Shown here piece by piece: positions 17,073-27,154 of a stretch of 64,000 nucleotides of DNA; the stretch's first letter is position 1, and each line of letters starts with the position of its first letter. The stretch comes from AP-15 sp963736715 (lineage in GTDB: Bacteria; Pseudomonadota; Alphaproteobacteria; ATCC43930; CGMCC-115725), in contig CAVTQA010000001.1 of assembly GCA_963736715.1 (NCBI GenBank), positions 62,001 through 126,000 on the forward strand, read 5' to 3'. The notes beneath the pieces are model-generated. The model was not told where the DNA came from and searched no databases. It saw nothing but the letters and a program-made list of their open reading frames with translations. The position numbers and the translations under genes are program-made.

Positions 17073-18342
17073 TTACGCAGTTTGAAGACCCAATCCGAGA
17101 GAGAACGGACAGCGCGCTCGCCGCACAACGAGAGCAAGAAGAGCCAAGCAGGGAATCCACCCGCTGGAGAAATCGCGGAAACCCAAGAAGATCACGATCC
17201 AGGTGAAGAGCATGATCAATCGGTCGCCAGGCAGAAACCCGCGCGCAAGGCCGTCCTTCGACCAAGAAGGCGACGGCTATCGCCAGGATGCAGAGATCGT
17301 GGCCATGCACATACGGCGTCGCCATCGGGGCTGCGCTGCAAAGGGCCGCAGCTTTCAGGGAATGAGGGAATGGCCTTGCCCATATATACCACACGACCGC
17401 TGTAACGGCACCAGCAACGGCCAACTGTATGCCCCAGGCTATGGGCGGGCTGATGCCAGCCAACCAAAGAAAGCCATAGACGGATTCTAGCCGCATAGAC
17501 AGCGGCGAAATCGGACTGAGACTTGGTCCGCGATCGACCAGCTCGTGGATGAAGGACAGCCATCCTTGGTAACCGAAGACAAACATCGACGCGACGACCA
17601 GAACCACGCTCGTTGTCACGGCGCCAGCTGCCACGCGCCACTTACGCGAGGCCAAAAGCGCAAACGGAAAAAGAATGCCGATTTGTGGCTTGAAAGTTAG
17701 CAGACCGAGGAGAAACCCGGACAATTGGGGACGTCGCTCCATCAAGGCGAGGGACAAACCCATCAACCCGGCGAGCAGGAATCCATTCTGACCGAGAAAT
17801 ATATTAAAGAACACAGGAAATGGCGAAAGCGCCACCAAAATAGCGATCGGACGAGGCACGATCAGGTAAATGGCCACGACATAGAGCAGCAGCGTAACCA
17901 CCGTCCATGCGGCAAACCCCGTAACGTAAGGCATCAAGCCAAGGGGGTAAGTGAAGAATAGGATAGTCGGAGGGTAGACAAATTGGTTGAGCACCGGCGC
18001 CATGCACGTGTCCCCACCACCCAGAGCGGCGCGGGCGGCGGAAAACGTCGAAAAATCATAAACGAGAGTTCGATCCCCCGATCCCGCAAGGACACCGCTC
18101 ACCCAATGATAGACAAAATCATTGCACGTCTGCTTGCCGTCTGGAAAAAAAAGCCAACTGTGTTGAAACCAGCGAGCGACCAAGCCAATCGCATAAGCAA
18201 CCACCGCACCCGACGCGTATAGCGCCATTCGCCGCCGTGTGAAAAACCAAGCTTCGATCGTTACTACTTTATCTCGCAGGAGGATGATCCAGTCGAGTGA
18301 GCCGCTTTCAATCCTTTGTTCGTCGGTCATTGCTTTGTACAA
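17073..18342 (-). CDS. GT87-type membrane glycosyltransferase, copy C (one frameshift)
   Basis: Polytopic GT87-like protein of about 422 residues. It has DFVYHW, YPPTILFFTYPLGLMPYV, GQNGFLLAGLMGLSLALMER, LTFKPQIGILFPFALLASRKW and ATPYVHGHDLCILAIAVAFLV. At about 17252-17260 the frame breaks. In the next frame the expected C-terminus continues (DGLARGFLPGDRLIMLFTW) to a TAA at 17073-17075, matching copy E. The uncorrected frame instead reads an Arg/Ser-rich tail to 17059. The span is one base longer than a multiple of three, so one extra base would explain it. Confidence 0.72.
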
Positions 18343-18388
18343 ACTAGCTTCACGAACATTCGGCAGCTCCTAAGTTGCCAACTAAGGG

Positions 18389-19748
18389 TCATACTGGCGC
18401 TGTTTTTGCCGACGCATCGAGATAACCATTACCGCTTTCCACAACATTAACACGTCGAACGATCACCACGAGTAAAGCAGCAATGGAAATCGGTGCGAGG
18501 AGCAGGTGCGTGTGCATACCCACGACACGCGAGACAAACGGCGCCAGAAAGGCAGCCACAAGTATGGTTCGCTCATACGGCAGAGGCGTGTCCGTCACTC
18601 CTTTGCGCGCGAGCCAGGCGATCGCCGGCGCCAGCAGCATCAGGTCATAATCGAAAATGAAGGCCGTCGAGAGCGGCGTCGCGGCCATCAGCGCGGCATT
18701 CTTCATCTCCGGGTCGCCCGTCGGCCGCCGCCAGACCCATACAAGCGGCTCCCGCGGCGCCGAATGCGGCAAGCGCCTGCAGGCTGTAGGCGACCGGCAT
18801 TGAGAGATCCGAGAAGCCGTGCCGCCGCGAAAACCGATTGCATCTTGTAGTAATGGCCGAAGTTCATTCCGCTCTCGAGCATGCTCCGGGTATCCGGTTG
18901 TGCTGGCGAGGAAATCCGCCCACACGCCGGTGCCGAAGAGGGCGACTGACGCCGCTGCGGAAAGAATGGCTGTGAAGCGCCGCCGCGACGATCGCGCGCC
19001 AATGCCCTCCGGCGACGAGAGCGACCGGCAGCAGCAGACCGAGATGCGGCTTAAACGTCAGGACGCCAAACAAGATGCCGGCCAGGACCGGGCGCCGGCG
19101 AAGCTGGAGCAATCCCCAGCAAAACAAGCTCGTCGTCAGGAAGGAGGTCTGGCCATGGGTAACAGTCCAAAACACGGCAGGAAAAGCGAGGCCGACCCAC
19201 AGCGTCAGCGGCTTCGGAAAGATCCGCCACAATGCCGCCAGATAGCCGGCAAGCCCGAGCGCAAGCCAAACGGCGAGCGACTGCAGATATGGCAGCAGCG
19301 CCAACGGATATACGATGAGGAAGGAGGAAGGCGGATAGTTCCACGGGTAGAAATCCGGCGTAGGGGGTTGCGTGACAGCCCGTTCCAGCGCGAAAAACGC
19401 ATCAGGCTGGTATATCGCCCGTTCTTCGCCATTGAGCAGAGCGTAGGAAGCCGTCCAAAGCCTCAGGAAATCCGTGCCGACGGGCCGGCCCATGGGGTCG
19501 GCCATCCCGTGTCCGCTCAGCACCCATGTCATCACCGCGACCGTGCCGGCAATCAGAGCCGTCGAGTACCCGAATATGCGGCCTCGCGTCAGCCACGCAG
19601 CGTCACGGAGAAACGCGAGAACGATCCACCATCTGCGCCGGACGCTCATGAACCGACCGGCTGGGCGGCTTTCCGATGCTTTCGAGCGCTCCGCCATCTC
19701 CATTTTGGCCTGACCCGCTGGCCGGGGATCGTCAAGGCTGAATTCCAC
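18389..19748 (-). pseudogene. GT87-type membrane glycosyltransferase, copy D (several frame breaks)
   Basis: The first 240 residues read well: DFLRLW, NYPPSSFLIVYPLALLPYL, GQTSFLTTSLFCWGLLQLRR and LTFKPHLGLLLPVALVAGG. Past about 18960 the coding signal moves to a second frame (GVWADFLASTTGYPEHA), then to a third (LESGMNFGHYYKMQSVFAAA) and back near 18720 (MKNAALMAATPLSTAFIFDYD). At least three shifts are needed. Every segment still matches the family, so these may be sequence errors or early decay. It is the most disrupted of the five larger copies. Confidence 0.65.
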
Positions 19749-19760
19749 GCCAACCGATGC

Positions 19761-20960
19761 CTATCGATCCTGCTCCGGCACCGCGGCCGACGCTAGGAGT
19801 ATGGGGCGGATATTTGGCGCTCGATCGCCGACGGCGAGAGCCGTCATCCGATAGGGCAATCGGCGGAGCGCGGCACGGGCCGGCACATCGACACAGCGGT
19901 GCACCAGCACGCAGCAGCCGAACGTGAACAAGGCGGCGATTACTTCAAATCGGAAGCCGCTGATACCATGCGCAGCGAGCGTTCCCGACAAGGAGACCGC
20001 AACTATGAACGGTAGGGTTTGAAAAATGTAAACCGAATATGACACCTCACCCAGCCAGCGCAGCGGTGTGGCGTTTAGGACGGCTGCTGCGCGGCCAGAA
20101 TTAGACACTGCGGCCAGCAGGAGCGCCGGCAGAAGAATAACCGTCAGGCTGTCGGGAGCGCCCAGGAGGCATCCTACGGCGATCGTTGCCACAATTGCGA
20201 TCAGCACAGCGTCCTTCTCCCAGATTTTGCGAAATAGCCGCTCGTTGTAGTATCGGTAGGCGAAGACGCCGGCCGTGAACTCCGGCAATGCACGGACCAG
20301 CGCGCCCCAGCCCTCGGCGGGCTGCCTGTCGCTGAAAATTGTGTTGTACACGGCAATTTCGATCAGAAGTACGACGCAAACTACAGCGGCGGTGCGGTCG
20401 CGCAGCCGACCGATCATCGGCGCGACAAAGGGGAAAACCAGGTAGCCGTACCACTCCGCCGAAATCGACCACGACGGACTATTTATTACAACTTCGTGCA
20501 ACCATGGGACTTGCATCAAGAGCAATGAGGCGATCAGCTGCCTTGTGAAGGAGGCGCCGGCGGGAAAGGGGAGATTCCCGATGGTGAACGCCAATACGAA
20601 CACAATGGTCGTGAAAAGGCTCGCGGGGTATATGCGGCAGAACCGCACCCAGAGAAATGCACTGACCATTCGCCAGTTTCGCTCTTCGCCGAGGCGACGC
20701 CCATAGACATGGGTCAACACAAACCCGCTCAGGAAGAAAAACAGGTCGACAGCAAGCGATCCGCGGCGCCACAGCCACGGCGGAGCGCCTCCTGCGAAAT
20801 TGAACGCAACAAAACTACTGTGGTAGAGCAATACCGTTACCGCCGCGATGCCTCGCAGCGGGGTCAGGCCCGGCAATTCCGGCTCGGCGCGCCCTCCGGT
20901 CGCGTCGATTCCGACAAAGGGTGACTTGAGATTTGCACTCAACGCTCTTCCTCGCTGCAT
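19761..20960 (-). CDS. OafA/YrhL-like membrane acyltransferase (acyltransferase 3 family)
   Basis: A 399-residue protein with about ten membrane segments. Family marks are GLTPLRGIAAVTVLLYHSSF with the catalytic His near residue 48, RRGSLAVDLFFFLSGFVLTH, FLWVRFCRIYPASLF and SWSISAEWYGYLVFP. Members transfer acetyl or other acyl groups to cell-surface sugars. Its position among GT87 genes fits O-acylation of the same glycan. Followed 12 bases later by copy D, so probably in the same leftward operon. Confidence 0.88.
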   Translation of the reverse strand: MQRGRALSANLKSPFVGIDATGGRAEPELPGLTPLRGIAAVTVLLYHSSFVAFNFAGGAPPWLWRRGSLAVDLFFFLSGFVLTHVYGRRLGEERNWRMVSAFLWVRFCRIYPASLFTTIVFVLAFTIGNLPFPAGASFTRQLIASLLLMQVPWLHEVVINSPSWSISAEWYGYLVFPFVAPMIGRLRDRTAAVVCVVLLIEIAVYNTIFSDRQPAEGWGALVRALPEFTAGVFAYRYYNERLFRKIWEKDAVLIAIVATIAVGCLLGAPDSLTVILLPALLLAAVSNSGRAAAVLNATPLRWLGEVSYSVYIFQTLPFIVAVSLSGTLAAHGISGFRFEVIAALFTFGCCVLVHRCVDVPARAALRRLPYRMTALAVGDRAPNIRPILLASAAVPEQDR

Positions 20961-21025
20961 TCGACCCGTTCGGTTTTGCGCCGTCGTGCAGCCGCAAACG
21001 CAGCCTATTTTTACCAGCCGGTGAA

Positions 21026-22298
21026 TTAATTCCGGCCGAGAGCTTTCATCTCATAATTATTAGCCGTCGCAGGTACTACCGCTTCATCCAGCCTGCGGTA
21101 TGCGAGTATTCGGCGAACTGTCAGAGAAAAGAGAGCGGCGCAGACAACAGGGCCGATCGGCACCTGCACAAGAAAAAGTGCAGCGAAGCAGATGAGAATA
21201 ACTGTTCGCTCGCCGGGGAGAAATCCGCGTGACATGCCATCGCGAACGAGAAAGGCGGCAGCGATGGTGAGAATGCAAAGATCGTAAAAGAGGATGTAGG
21301 GCGGTACCATCGCGGATCCGATGCAAAGAACCGCTGCCTTTAACGAAAATGGGATGGGCTTGGCCCAAACGACCCAAACCGTCAGCGCGACGATCGCGGC
21401 AACGATGAGGTGTCCGCCCCATGAAACCGGCCCGCTCGTCTCCAACCAACCAAGCAACCCAAAAACTGAATGGAGGGCGAGTGGAACTGCAGAGTCCGGG
21501 CTCAACGTTGATTGGCGGTCGACGAGAGTGTGAAAAAAGGATGCCCATCCCTCAGGACCAAAGGCGAATACCGCCGCGATCCCGAGGATCACCGTCGCCG
21601 CCGTCGCGCTCGCGAGGGTTCGCCAGTTTCGGGACGCCAGAAGCGCTAGCGGGAACAGCACGCCGATATGCGGCTTGCAGCTGAGGAGGCCCAAGAAAAT
21701 TCCGGAGAGCCACGGACGCCGTTCTAAAAAAGCGAGCGAAATTCCAATTAGCGCAGCGGTAATAAATCCGTTGTGCCCGAAGTCGGCATTTACTGCCACG
21801 CAAAAGGGACACATCGCGGCAATCACCGCCGCTCGGCGAGGGATTATGGTATATACGGCTGTTCCGTAAAGGAAGAGAGTAGCTAGAACCCACGTCCCAA
21901 AAGCAATTAAATAAGGCATGAACCCAAGGAAATAGGTCACAAACAGGTAAGTCGGCGGATATACGTACGGCGTAATGAAAGGACAGTTGTTGTGGCCAAA
22001 CAGCGCAAGCTGAGCAGCCGAAAATGTTGAATAATCGAAGATTTGGGCGGGATCGCCAGAGACGGCGAACCTGCCGCTCAACCACATCCAGCCGAAGTCG
22101 ACACACCTCAGCCTGCCGTCGGGAAGAATGACCCATTGGCCGTGAGACTAGCCGCCAAGCCAGGGAAAGCAAGTAGGCTACAGCCACCCCGCTCCCGTAA
22201 AATCGAATCCGCCGCTCGGTGAAGATCCGATCTTCGATCTGAGCCCATTTATATGATCGTGATCCGATGCCGAAGCTGGGAACGCACGGACTCTTCAA
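21026..22298 (-). CDS. GT87-type membrane glycosyltransferase, copy E (one frameshift)
   Basis: Closest to copy C. The main frame gives DFGWMW (candidate catalytic Asp), YPPTYLFVTYFLGFMPYL, GHNGFITAALIGISLAFLER, LLSCKPHIGVLFPLALLASR and VPPYILFYDLCILTIAAAFLVRDG. The N-terminal part (WAQIEDRIFTERRIRFYGSG) lies in a different frame starting at 22298, and the break falls at about 22135-22150. The span is one base over a multiple of three, as in copy C. The 353-residue open frame from 22087 alone would lack the first membrane segment. Confidence 0.72.
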
Positions 22299-22314
22299 CG
22301 GCTGGGATCCTTAT

Positions 22315-22610
22315 CTACAGTGACGCGCCGATAACAGGACGCGATGCCGTGAGAGTTTCTCCGCGGCAGACCACCACCCGTCGAGCAGCAAGCGCGAGCA
22401 GGATTACGCAAATTACCGTCGGGATCGGCCCGATCGGCCGAAGTGGATGCATCTAACCCATTTATCCTGAGTAGGTGAGCCCGATGACAAGATGATAGCG
22501 TAGCCGAGGACCCAGCCCAACGCGCACAATCCGAGTCGCCGTTCGGTGAAGAACCAGTTTTCGATCCTCCAGCCTGAGGCGCCGCGGAGGCTTCTGAGCG
22601 CGGAACTCAT
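22315..22610 (-). pseudogene. GT87 relic with internal deletion
   Basis: Reading leftward from 22610, about 55 codons match the N-terminus of copies C and E: IENWFFTERRLGLCALGWVL, then a RCIHFG segment aligned with RCVDFG of copy E. Immediately afterwards, in a different frame, about 40 codons match the C-terminus (IGPIPTVICVILLALAARRV) down to a TAG at 22315-22317. The central roughly 1.1 kb is missing. The candidate catalytic Asp has become His at the junction. An 8-base direct repeat GATCGGCC (22423-22430 and 22432-22439) sits at the junction. Confidence 0.6.
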
Positions 22611-22923
22611 GAACGCGGCTTCCGGAAGAAATTGCGGCTGCCGCGTTAGCGTCCACGCAGGTGATTGAGTTTCGGTTACTCCGCAGTGTAGGTGAGCAGG
22701 GTAATTTGAGGTTGCGGCGGGTTCCTGGTATTCTCGCAGATTAAATCAAAATCTTTCGGTATTTAATCAATTAACACTGATCGCGAAACCGGCATCGGTT
22801 GAATAATGCGCAGCTTTCGCGTAGAAAGGTTACTTGCTCGTTCGCTCTAGGATGCTCCCAACACTCATTGGGGGAAGGCCGAGTCGTGCGGCAGGTCTGA
22901 ACCGTTATCACGAGGCAGACAGT
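22611..22923. other. Divergent intergenic region before the glycan cluster
   Basis: No convincing gene. It separates the leftward GT87 array from the rightward sugar cluster. Positions 22735-22780 are AT-rich and the likely location of the promoter for the 22924 operon. A 30-codon in-frame extension of the downstream gene begins at 22834 but shows no family sequence. Confidence 0.4.
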
Positions 22924-23952
22924 TTGAGCATCGTCAAGGTCGGGCTCTGTGGCCACGGCTATTGGGGCCAGAACCTGCTTCGGACCTTTTCGAGCGATCC
23001 GCGGTTCGAAGTCGTGGCCGTGTCCGACATTCGGGAAAGCGCGCGGGACCGGGTTCGGCGAACGAGTCCAACGATCCGGTTGTATGACGATGGGACGGAG
23101 GTGATCGACGACCCCGAGGTGGAGGCGGTGGCGATCGCCACGCCCGCGGCCACCCACTTTTCCCTGGCGCGCCGGGCGCTCCTCCGCGACAAGCATGTTC
23201 TGGTTGAAAAACCCTTGTGCGCCGGGGTGGCGGAGGCCCGGGAATTGGTGGCGGTCGCCGACCACAACGGCGCTACCTTGATGGTCGACCACACCTATCT
23301 TTTCCACGGCGCGGTCGGCAAGCTGCGCCAGCTGCATCAGAACGGCTCGCTCGGCGCGGTTTCCTATTATGATTCCCTCAGGGTCAATCTCGGCCTCTTC
23401 CAGCCAGACCTCAACGTGATTTGGGATCTGGGACCGCATGATTTCTCGATCATGGACTATCTCTTCGACGAAGATCCGCTCCACGTCGAAGCGACGGGAT
23501 ATTGCCACGTCAACCCTCATTTGCCCGATATCGCCTATGTCACGGTCCATTTCGCTTCCAACACCATCGCGCATTTCAACCTGAGCTGGATGTCGCCGGT
23601 CAAAGTTCGCCGCATCGCGATCGGCGGAAGTAAACGGATGGCGGTCTGGGACGATCTCAACCGCGAGGAAAAGCTCAAGGTCTACGACAGCGGCATCTCG
23701 TTCCAGCAGGAGGAGCAGCGCAGCCACATCATGCCGAGCTACCGGATCGGCGACATCTACGCGCCGCGCGTGTCGGATTGCGAGCCGTTGGCCGGAGTGG
23801 TGGCCCATTTCGGCAAGGTGATCGCCGGCCGGGAACGCTCGATTATGGATGGCCGCAAGGGATTGCGGATCATCGACATGCTGGAGCGCGCGCAATCTTC
23901 GCTGGACGCCAGTCTGCGGACCACTTCCTCGCTGCGGCAAGCCGCCGAATGA
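22924..23952 (+). CDS. Gfo/Idh/MocA family sugar dehydrogenase
   Basis: A 342-residue NAD(P)-dependent oxidoreductase. The Rossmann fold begins at once with KVGLCGHGYWGQNLLR, followed by the catalytic-domain motif HVLVEKPLCAGVAEARELV (EKP Lys) and DLGPHDFSIMDYLF (His). Related enzymes oxidise C-3 or C-1 of UDP-sugars before transamination (WbpB/WlbA-like). I prefer the TTG at 22924, eight bases after GAGG, over the ATG at 22834, because homologues start at this point. It overlaps the next gene by four bases. Together with the aminotransferases and the acetyltransferase at 31736-33085 it could make an acetamido sugar. Confidence 0.85.
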   Translation: MSIVKVGLCGHGYWGQNLLRTFSSDPRFEVVAVSDIRESARDRVRRTSPTIRLYDDGTEVIDDPEVEAVAIATPAATHFSLARRALLRDKHVLVEKPLCAGVAEARELVAVADHNGATLMVDHTYLFHGAVGKLRQLHQNGSLGAVSYYDSLRVNLGLFQPDLNVIWDLGPHDFSIMDYLFDEDPLHVEATGYCHVNPHLPDIAYVTVHFASNTIAHFNLSWMSPVKVRRIAIGGSKRMAVWDDLNREEKLKVYDSGISFQQEEQRSHIMPSYRIGDIYAPRVSDCEPLAGVVAHFGKVIAGRERSIMDGRKGLRIIDMLERAQSSLDASLRTTSSLRQAAE

Positions 23953-24998
23953 TCCGCCGCTGCCTGGTTACCGGCGGAGCCGGGTTCATCGGCAGCCATC
24001 TGGTCGACCATCTCGTGGCCGAGAACTGGGCGGTCACCGTTCTCGACGACTTCTCGACCGGCACGCGCGCCAACCTCGGCGAGGCGCAGAGCCGGGGCGA
24101 CGTCCGGATCGCGCAAGGCTCGATCCTCGACCCACGGGCGGTCGCGGCGGCGATGGCGGGAAGCGATGTCGTCTTTCATCTGGCCGTGCAATGCGTACGC
24201 CGCTCGCTGGGGGACCCGTTGCCCAATCACGAGGTCAACGCAACCGGAACCCTGAACGTGCTCGAAGCCGCCCGGCGGCGGCGAATAGCGCGCTTCATCT
24301 ATTGTTCATCATCGGAGGTTTATGGCAATTGCGGGCGCGAGCCTCTCGTCGAAACCGCGGCCGTATGCGAGCCGGCTACGGTTTACGGCGCCGCCAAGCT
24401 CGCCGGTGAACATTATGCCAAAGCCTACTGGCAGACCTACGGGTTGCCGACGATTGTCGTCCGGCCGTTCAACACCTACGGCCCGCGCGAGCATACGAGC
24501 GGGGATTTGGCCGAGGTGATCCCCCGCTTTGTGATACGCGTGCTGAACGGGCTGCCGCCGGTGATCTTTGGCACGGGCGAAAACGGCCGGGACTTCACCT
24601 ACGTCCTGGAGACAGTCCGCGGCATCGCGCTCGCCGCGACCTGCGATGCGCTTGTCGGCCGCGTCGTAAACATCGCATACGGCGAGATGGTGACGGTGCG
24701 GCAGGTGGCGGAAGCGATCGCGCGACTGTGCGGACGGCCAGGCCTTGCACCAAGGTTCATCGGAGCGCGGCCCGGCGACGTGCAGTCGCTGCGGGCGGAT
24801 ACCCGCCTCGCGCGCGAAACTCTCGGTTTTGTCGCCGAGGTGAAACTCGAAGAGGGCCTGCGCCGCTATATCGACTGGTTCCGCGCGACCCATCCCGATC
24901 CTGCCGCGCTCCTGGAAGACGACATACGCAACTGGCGCCTTCCGGCGGACACCGCTGATGAGCTCCGAATTCCTGAGAGCGTGGAGATGAACGGGTGA
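23949..24998 (+). CDS. NAD-dependent epimerase/dehydratase (extended SDR)
   Basis: A 349-residue extended short-chain dehydrogenase. It has the NAD-binding GGAGFIGSHLVDHL at the N-terminus, FIYCSSSEVYG, the catalytic YGAAK (Tyr and Lys) and the substrate motif VVRPFNTYGPREH. Members epimerise or dehydrate nucleotide sugars such as UDP-glucose or UDP-GlcNAc. The ATG at 23949 overlaps the previous stop (ATGA). An in-frame extension to 23778 is rejected because it overlaps the dehydrogenase. Confidence 0.9.
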   Translation: MIRRCLVTGGAGFIGSHLVDHLVAENWAVTVLDDFSTGTRANLGEAQSRGDVRIAQGSILDPRAVAAAMAGSDVVFHLAVQCVRRSLGDPLPNHEVNATGTLNVLEAARRRRIARFIYCSSSEVYGNCGREPLVETAAVCEPATVYGAAKLAGEHYAKAYWQTYGLPTIVVRPFNTYGPREHTSGDLAEVIPRFVIRVLNGLPPVIFGTGENGRDFTYVLETVRGIALAATCDALVGRVVNIAYGEMVTVRQVAEAIARLCGRPGLAPRFIGARPGDVQSLRADTRLARETLGFVAEVKLEEGLRRYIDWFRATHPDPAALLEDDIRNWRLPADTADELRIPESVEMNG

Positions 24999-26140
24999 GC
25001 GAGCCCATCGCGTTCAGCTGCCCTTGCTTTGGCGAGGCCGAAGCGGAAGCCGCTGCGGCGGTGGTGCGCAGCGGCTGGGTGGTGGGAGGGCCGCGCCTGG
25101 CGGAATTCGAGCGGCGCTTTGCGAAGCTGTGCGGCGCCGATCACGCCATCGGGGTTTCGAGTTGGACGACCGGCGCCTTTCTGGTGTTGCACGCCTGGGG
25201 TATCGGCTCCGGAGACGAGGTGATCGTCCCGTCGCTGACCTTTATTGCCTCGATCAACATCGTTCGCCATGTCGGCGCGACGCCGGTCTTCGCCGAGATC
25301 GACCCCGCCACTTACAACATCGATCCCGCCGACGCCGCCCGCCGGATCACCGACCGCACCAGGGTGATCATGCCGGTCGATCAGCTCGGACTGCCGTGCG
25401 ACATCGACGCGATCCGCGCTGTGGCCCGCCGGCACGGGCTGCGGGTGCTGGATGATGCCGCCTGCGCCTTTGGCAGCTTCAACAAGGGCCGACCGGTGGG
25501 GGCGCTGGCCGATGTGACCGTATTCAGCCTGCATGCGCGCAAGGTCGTCACCACCGCCGAGGGCGGGATGATTGCCACCGACGATGCGGAGCTGGCCGAG
25601 CGCCTGCGGCGGTTGCGCCACCAGGGCATGTCGCTGTCCGACTATGCCCGTCACGCAGGCCCGCCGACGCGATTTGAGAGCTACCCCGAGATCGGCTATA
25701 ACCATCGCATCACCGATATTCAGGCGGCCATCGGCCTCGCCCAGCTCGATCGGCTGGACTACATCCTGGAACGGCGGCATGCCGTGGCCGCCCGTTACGG
25801 CGCCCATCTTTCCGGGCACCCCGAGCTCATCGCCCCGCATGTTCCGCCGGGACTGATTCACAATTGGCAGAGCTATCAAGTAAGGCTGCGCGAGGACGCC
25901 GGCTTGTCGCGCAATGCCGTAATGGACCGGCTCTTCGAGATGGGGATCCCGACACGCCGCGGGGTCATGGCCTCTCATTTGGAGCCCCCCTATCGGCGGG
26001 ATGCGTCCTTCCTGCCTTTGACCGAGAGTGCGGCAGCTGCGACGTTGCAACTGCCGATGCATCCGGAACTCACGCCGGAGCAGCAGGATCGCGTGCTGAA
26101 TGCGCTCGACCTCGTCACAATGGAGACGGCGAGGGCCTGA
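24995..26140 (+). CDS. DegT/DnrJ/EryC1/StrS family sugar aminotransferase
   Basis: A 381-residue PLP-dependent enzyme starting with GTG that overlaps the previous stop (GTGA). Marks are GVSSWTTGAFLVLHAWGIGS, the strand VIVPSLTFIASINIV, DDAACAFGSFNKG and the PLP-lysine motif HARKVVTTAEGGM, then YNHRITDIQAAIGLAQLDRL. It transfers an amino group to a keto-sugar nucleotide made by the preceding enzymes. A second DegT enzyme lies at 33105-34277. Confidence 0.92.
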   Translation: MSEPIAFSCPCFGEAEAEAAAAVVRSGWVVGGPRLAEFERRFAKLCGADHAIGVSSWTTGAFLVLHAWGIGSGDEVIVPSLTFIASINIVRHVGATPVFAEIDPATYNIDPADAARRITDRTRVIMPVDQLGLPCDIDAIRAVARRHGLRVLDDAACAFGSFNKGRPVGALADVTVFSLHARKVVTTAEGGMIATDDAELAERLRRLRHQGMSLSDYARHAGPPTRFESYPEIGYNHRITDIQAAIGLAQLDRLDYILERRHAVAARYGAHLSGHPELIAPHVPPGLIHNWQSYQVRLREDAGLSRNAVMDRLFEMGIPTRRGVMASHLEPPYRRDASFLPLTESAAAATLQLPMHPELTPEQQDRVLNALDLVTMETARA

Positions 26141-26143
26141 TCG

Positions 26144-27154
26144 ATGGTCCGTGGTTTCCACCCGGTTCCCTGTGCGGTAACGGCGCCTCGCGCTTGGCAG
26201 CCGCCTGGCCTGCCGCGCGGCAAATTGGTCTTCGCGGCACGCTGGGCGGTGACCGTACTGGCATTCTGGGTGGTGTTCCACTCTATCGATGTTGCCGCTG
26301 TCGCTGATCTGATCGGCCGCGCCGCGCCGCTGGCTCTCGGCGTCGCGGGCTTGGTCGTCATTGCGCAGTTTGCCGTCCTGGTGTGGCGCTGGCAGCTCGT
26401 CATCCATGTGCTGGGCGGCAAGGCCGTCGGGTTCGGCCCTCTGGCGCTTCTCCTCGGCCACAGCTTTCTGATCGGTCAGGTACTGCCGTCCTCGGTGGGT
26501 GGAGATGTGGCGCGCACCGTGTTGCATTCCCGATCGACCGGGGCGGCCGCTGCGGCACGCTCGGTCATTTGCGACCGTCTGCTCGGCTTTGCCGCCCTCG
26601 CTCTGCTGGCGATCCCTGCCCTCCCGGTCATTGCCGAAATGATTGGCGGCGTCACACCCTTTCTGACGATGACGATTCTCGTATTGGGGATAATGACGGC
26701 GGTCGCGCTGGTCTTGGCCTATTCACTGACTTATGGCTTCCCTTGGCTCGGGCGCCACCTCGCCACTGTGGCAGGCGACCTGCGGATCACTCTGCGCTCA
26801 GGGAAGACCGGCCTCTTGGCGATGGCGCTCGGTATCGGCTCGAGCCTTTCTGGCGTGCTCCTGATCTATTGTATCGGGTCGGCGATCGGCGCCGATCTGC
26901 GGGCGCTGGACTGCCTCGTTCTGGTGCCGCCGGCGCTGCTAGTTTCGGCACTGCCGATTTCGCTGGGCGGGTGGGGTGTGCGCGAGGGAGCTTTGGTTGC
27001 CGCCTTCAGCCTTGTCCACGCCGATCCGGCGGTAGTGGCGGCGACCTCCGTAATGTTCGGACTGACGACGCCGCTGGTGGGCGGCGTCGCAGCAGCGATT
27101 GCGCTGCTCCCCGGGTGGGGCGATATCGCGAAAAGGGCGCGCGATGGCGAGTGA
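26144..27154 (+). CDS. Lysylphosphatidylglycerol synthase TM-like flippase (UPF0104)
   Basis: A 336-residue protein with seven or eight membrane segments. The family pattern is visible: VWRWQLVIHVLG, LPSSVGGDVARTVLHS, ARSVICDRLLGF and SALPISLGGWGVREGALV near the C-terminus. The family covers MprF transmembrane parts and AglD-like proteins and is often beside surface-glycan genes, where it is suspected of moving lipid-linked intermediates. Function here is inferred. It starts four bases after the aminotransferase stop. Confidence 0.82.
   Translation: MVRGFHPVPCAVTAPRAWQPPGLPRGKLVFAARWAVTVLAFWVVFHSIDVAAVADLIGRAAPLALGVAGLVVIAQFAVLVWRWQLVIHVLGGKAVGFGPLALLLGHSFLIGQVLPSSVGGDVARTVLHSRSTGAAAAARSVICDRLLGFAALALLAIPALPVIAEMIGGVTPFLTMTILVLGIMTAVALVLAYSLTYGFPWLGRHLATVAGDLRITLRSGKTGLLAMALGIGSSLSGVLLIYCIGSAIGADLRALDCLVLVPPALLVSALPISLGGWGVREGALVAAFSLVHADPAVVAATSVMFGLTTPLVGGVAAAIALLPGWGDIAKRARDGE

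Noticed and set aside
22771..26527. Leftward frames of 389 and 553 codons
   Set aside because: Antisense to the dehydrogenase, epimerase, aminotransferase and flippase genes, all of which show clear motifs and coupled starts.
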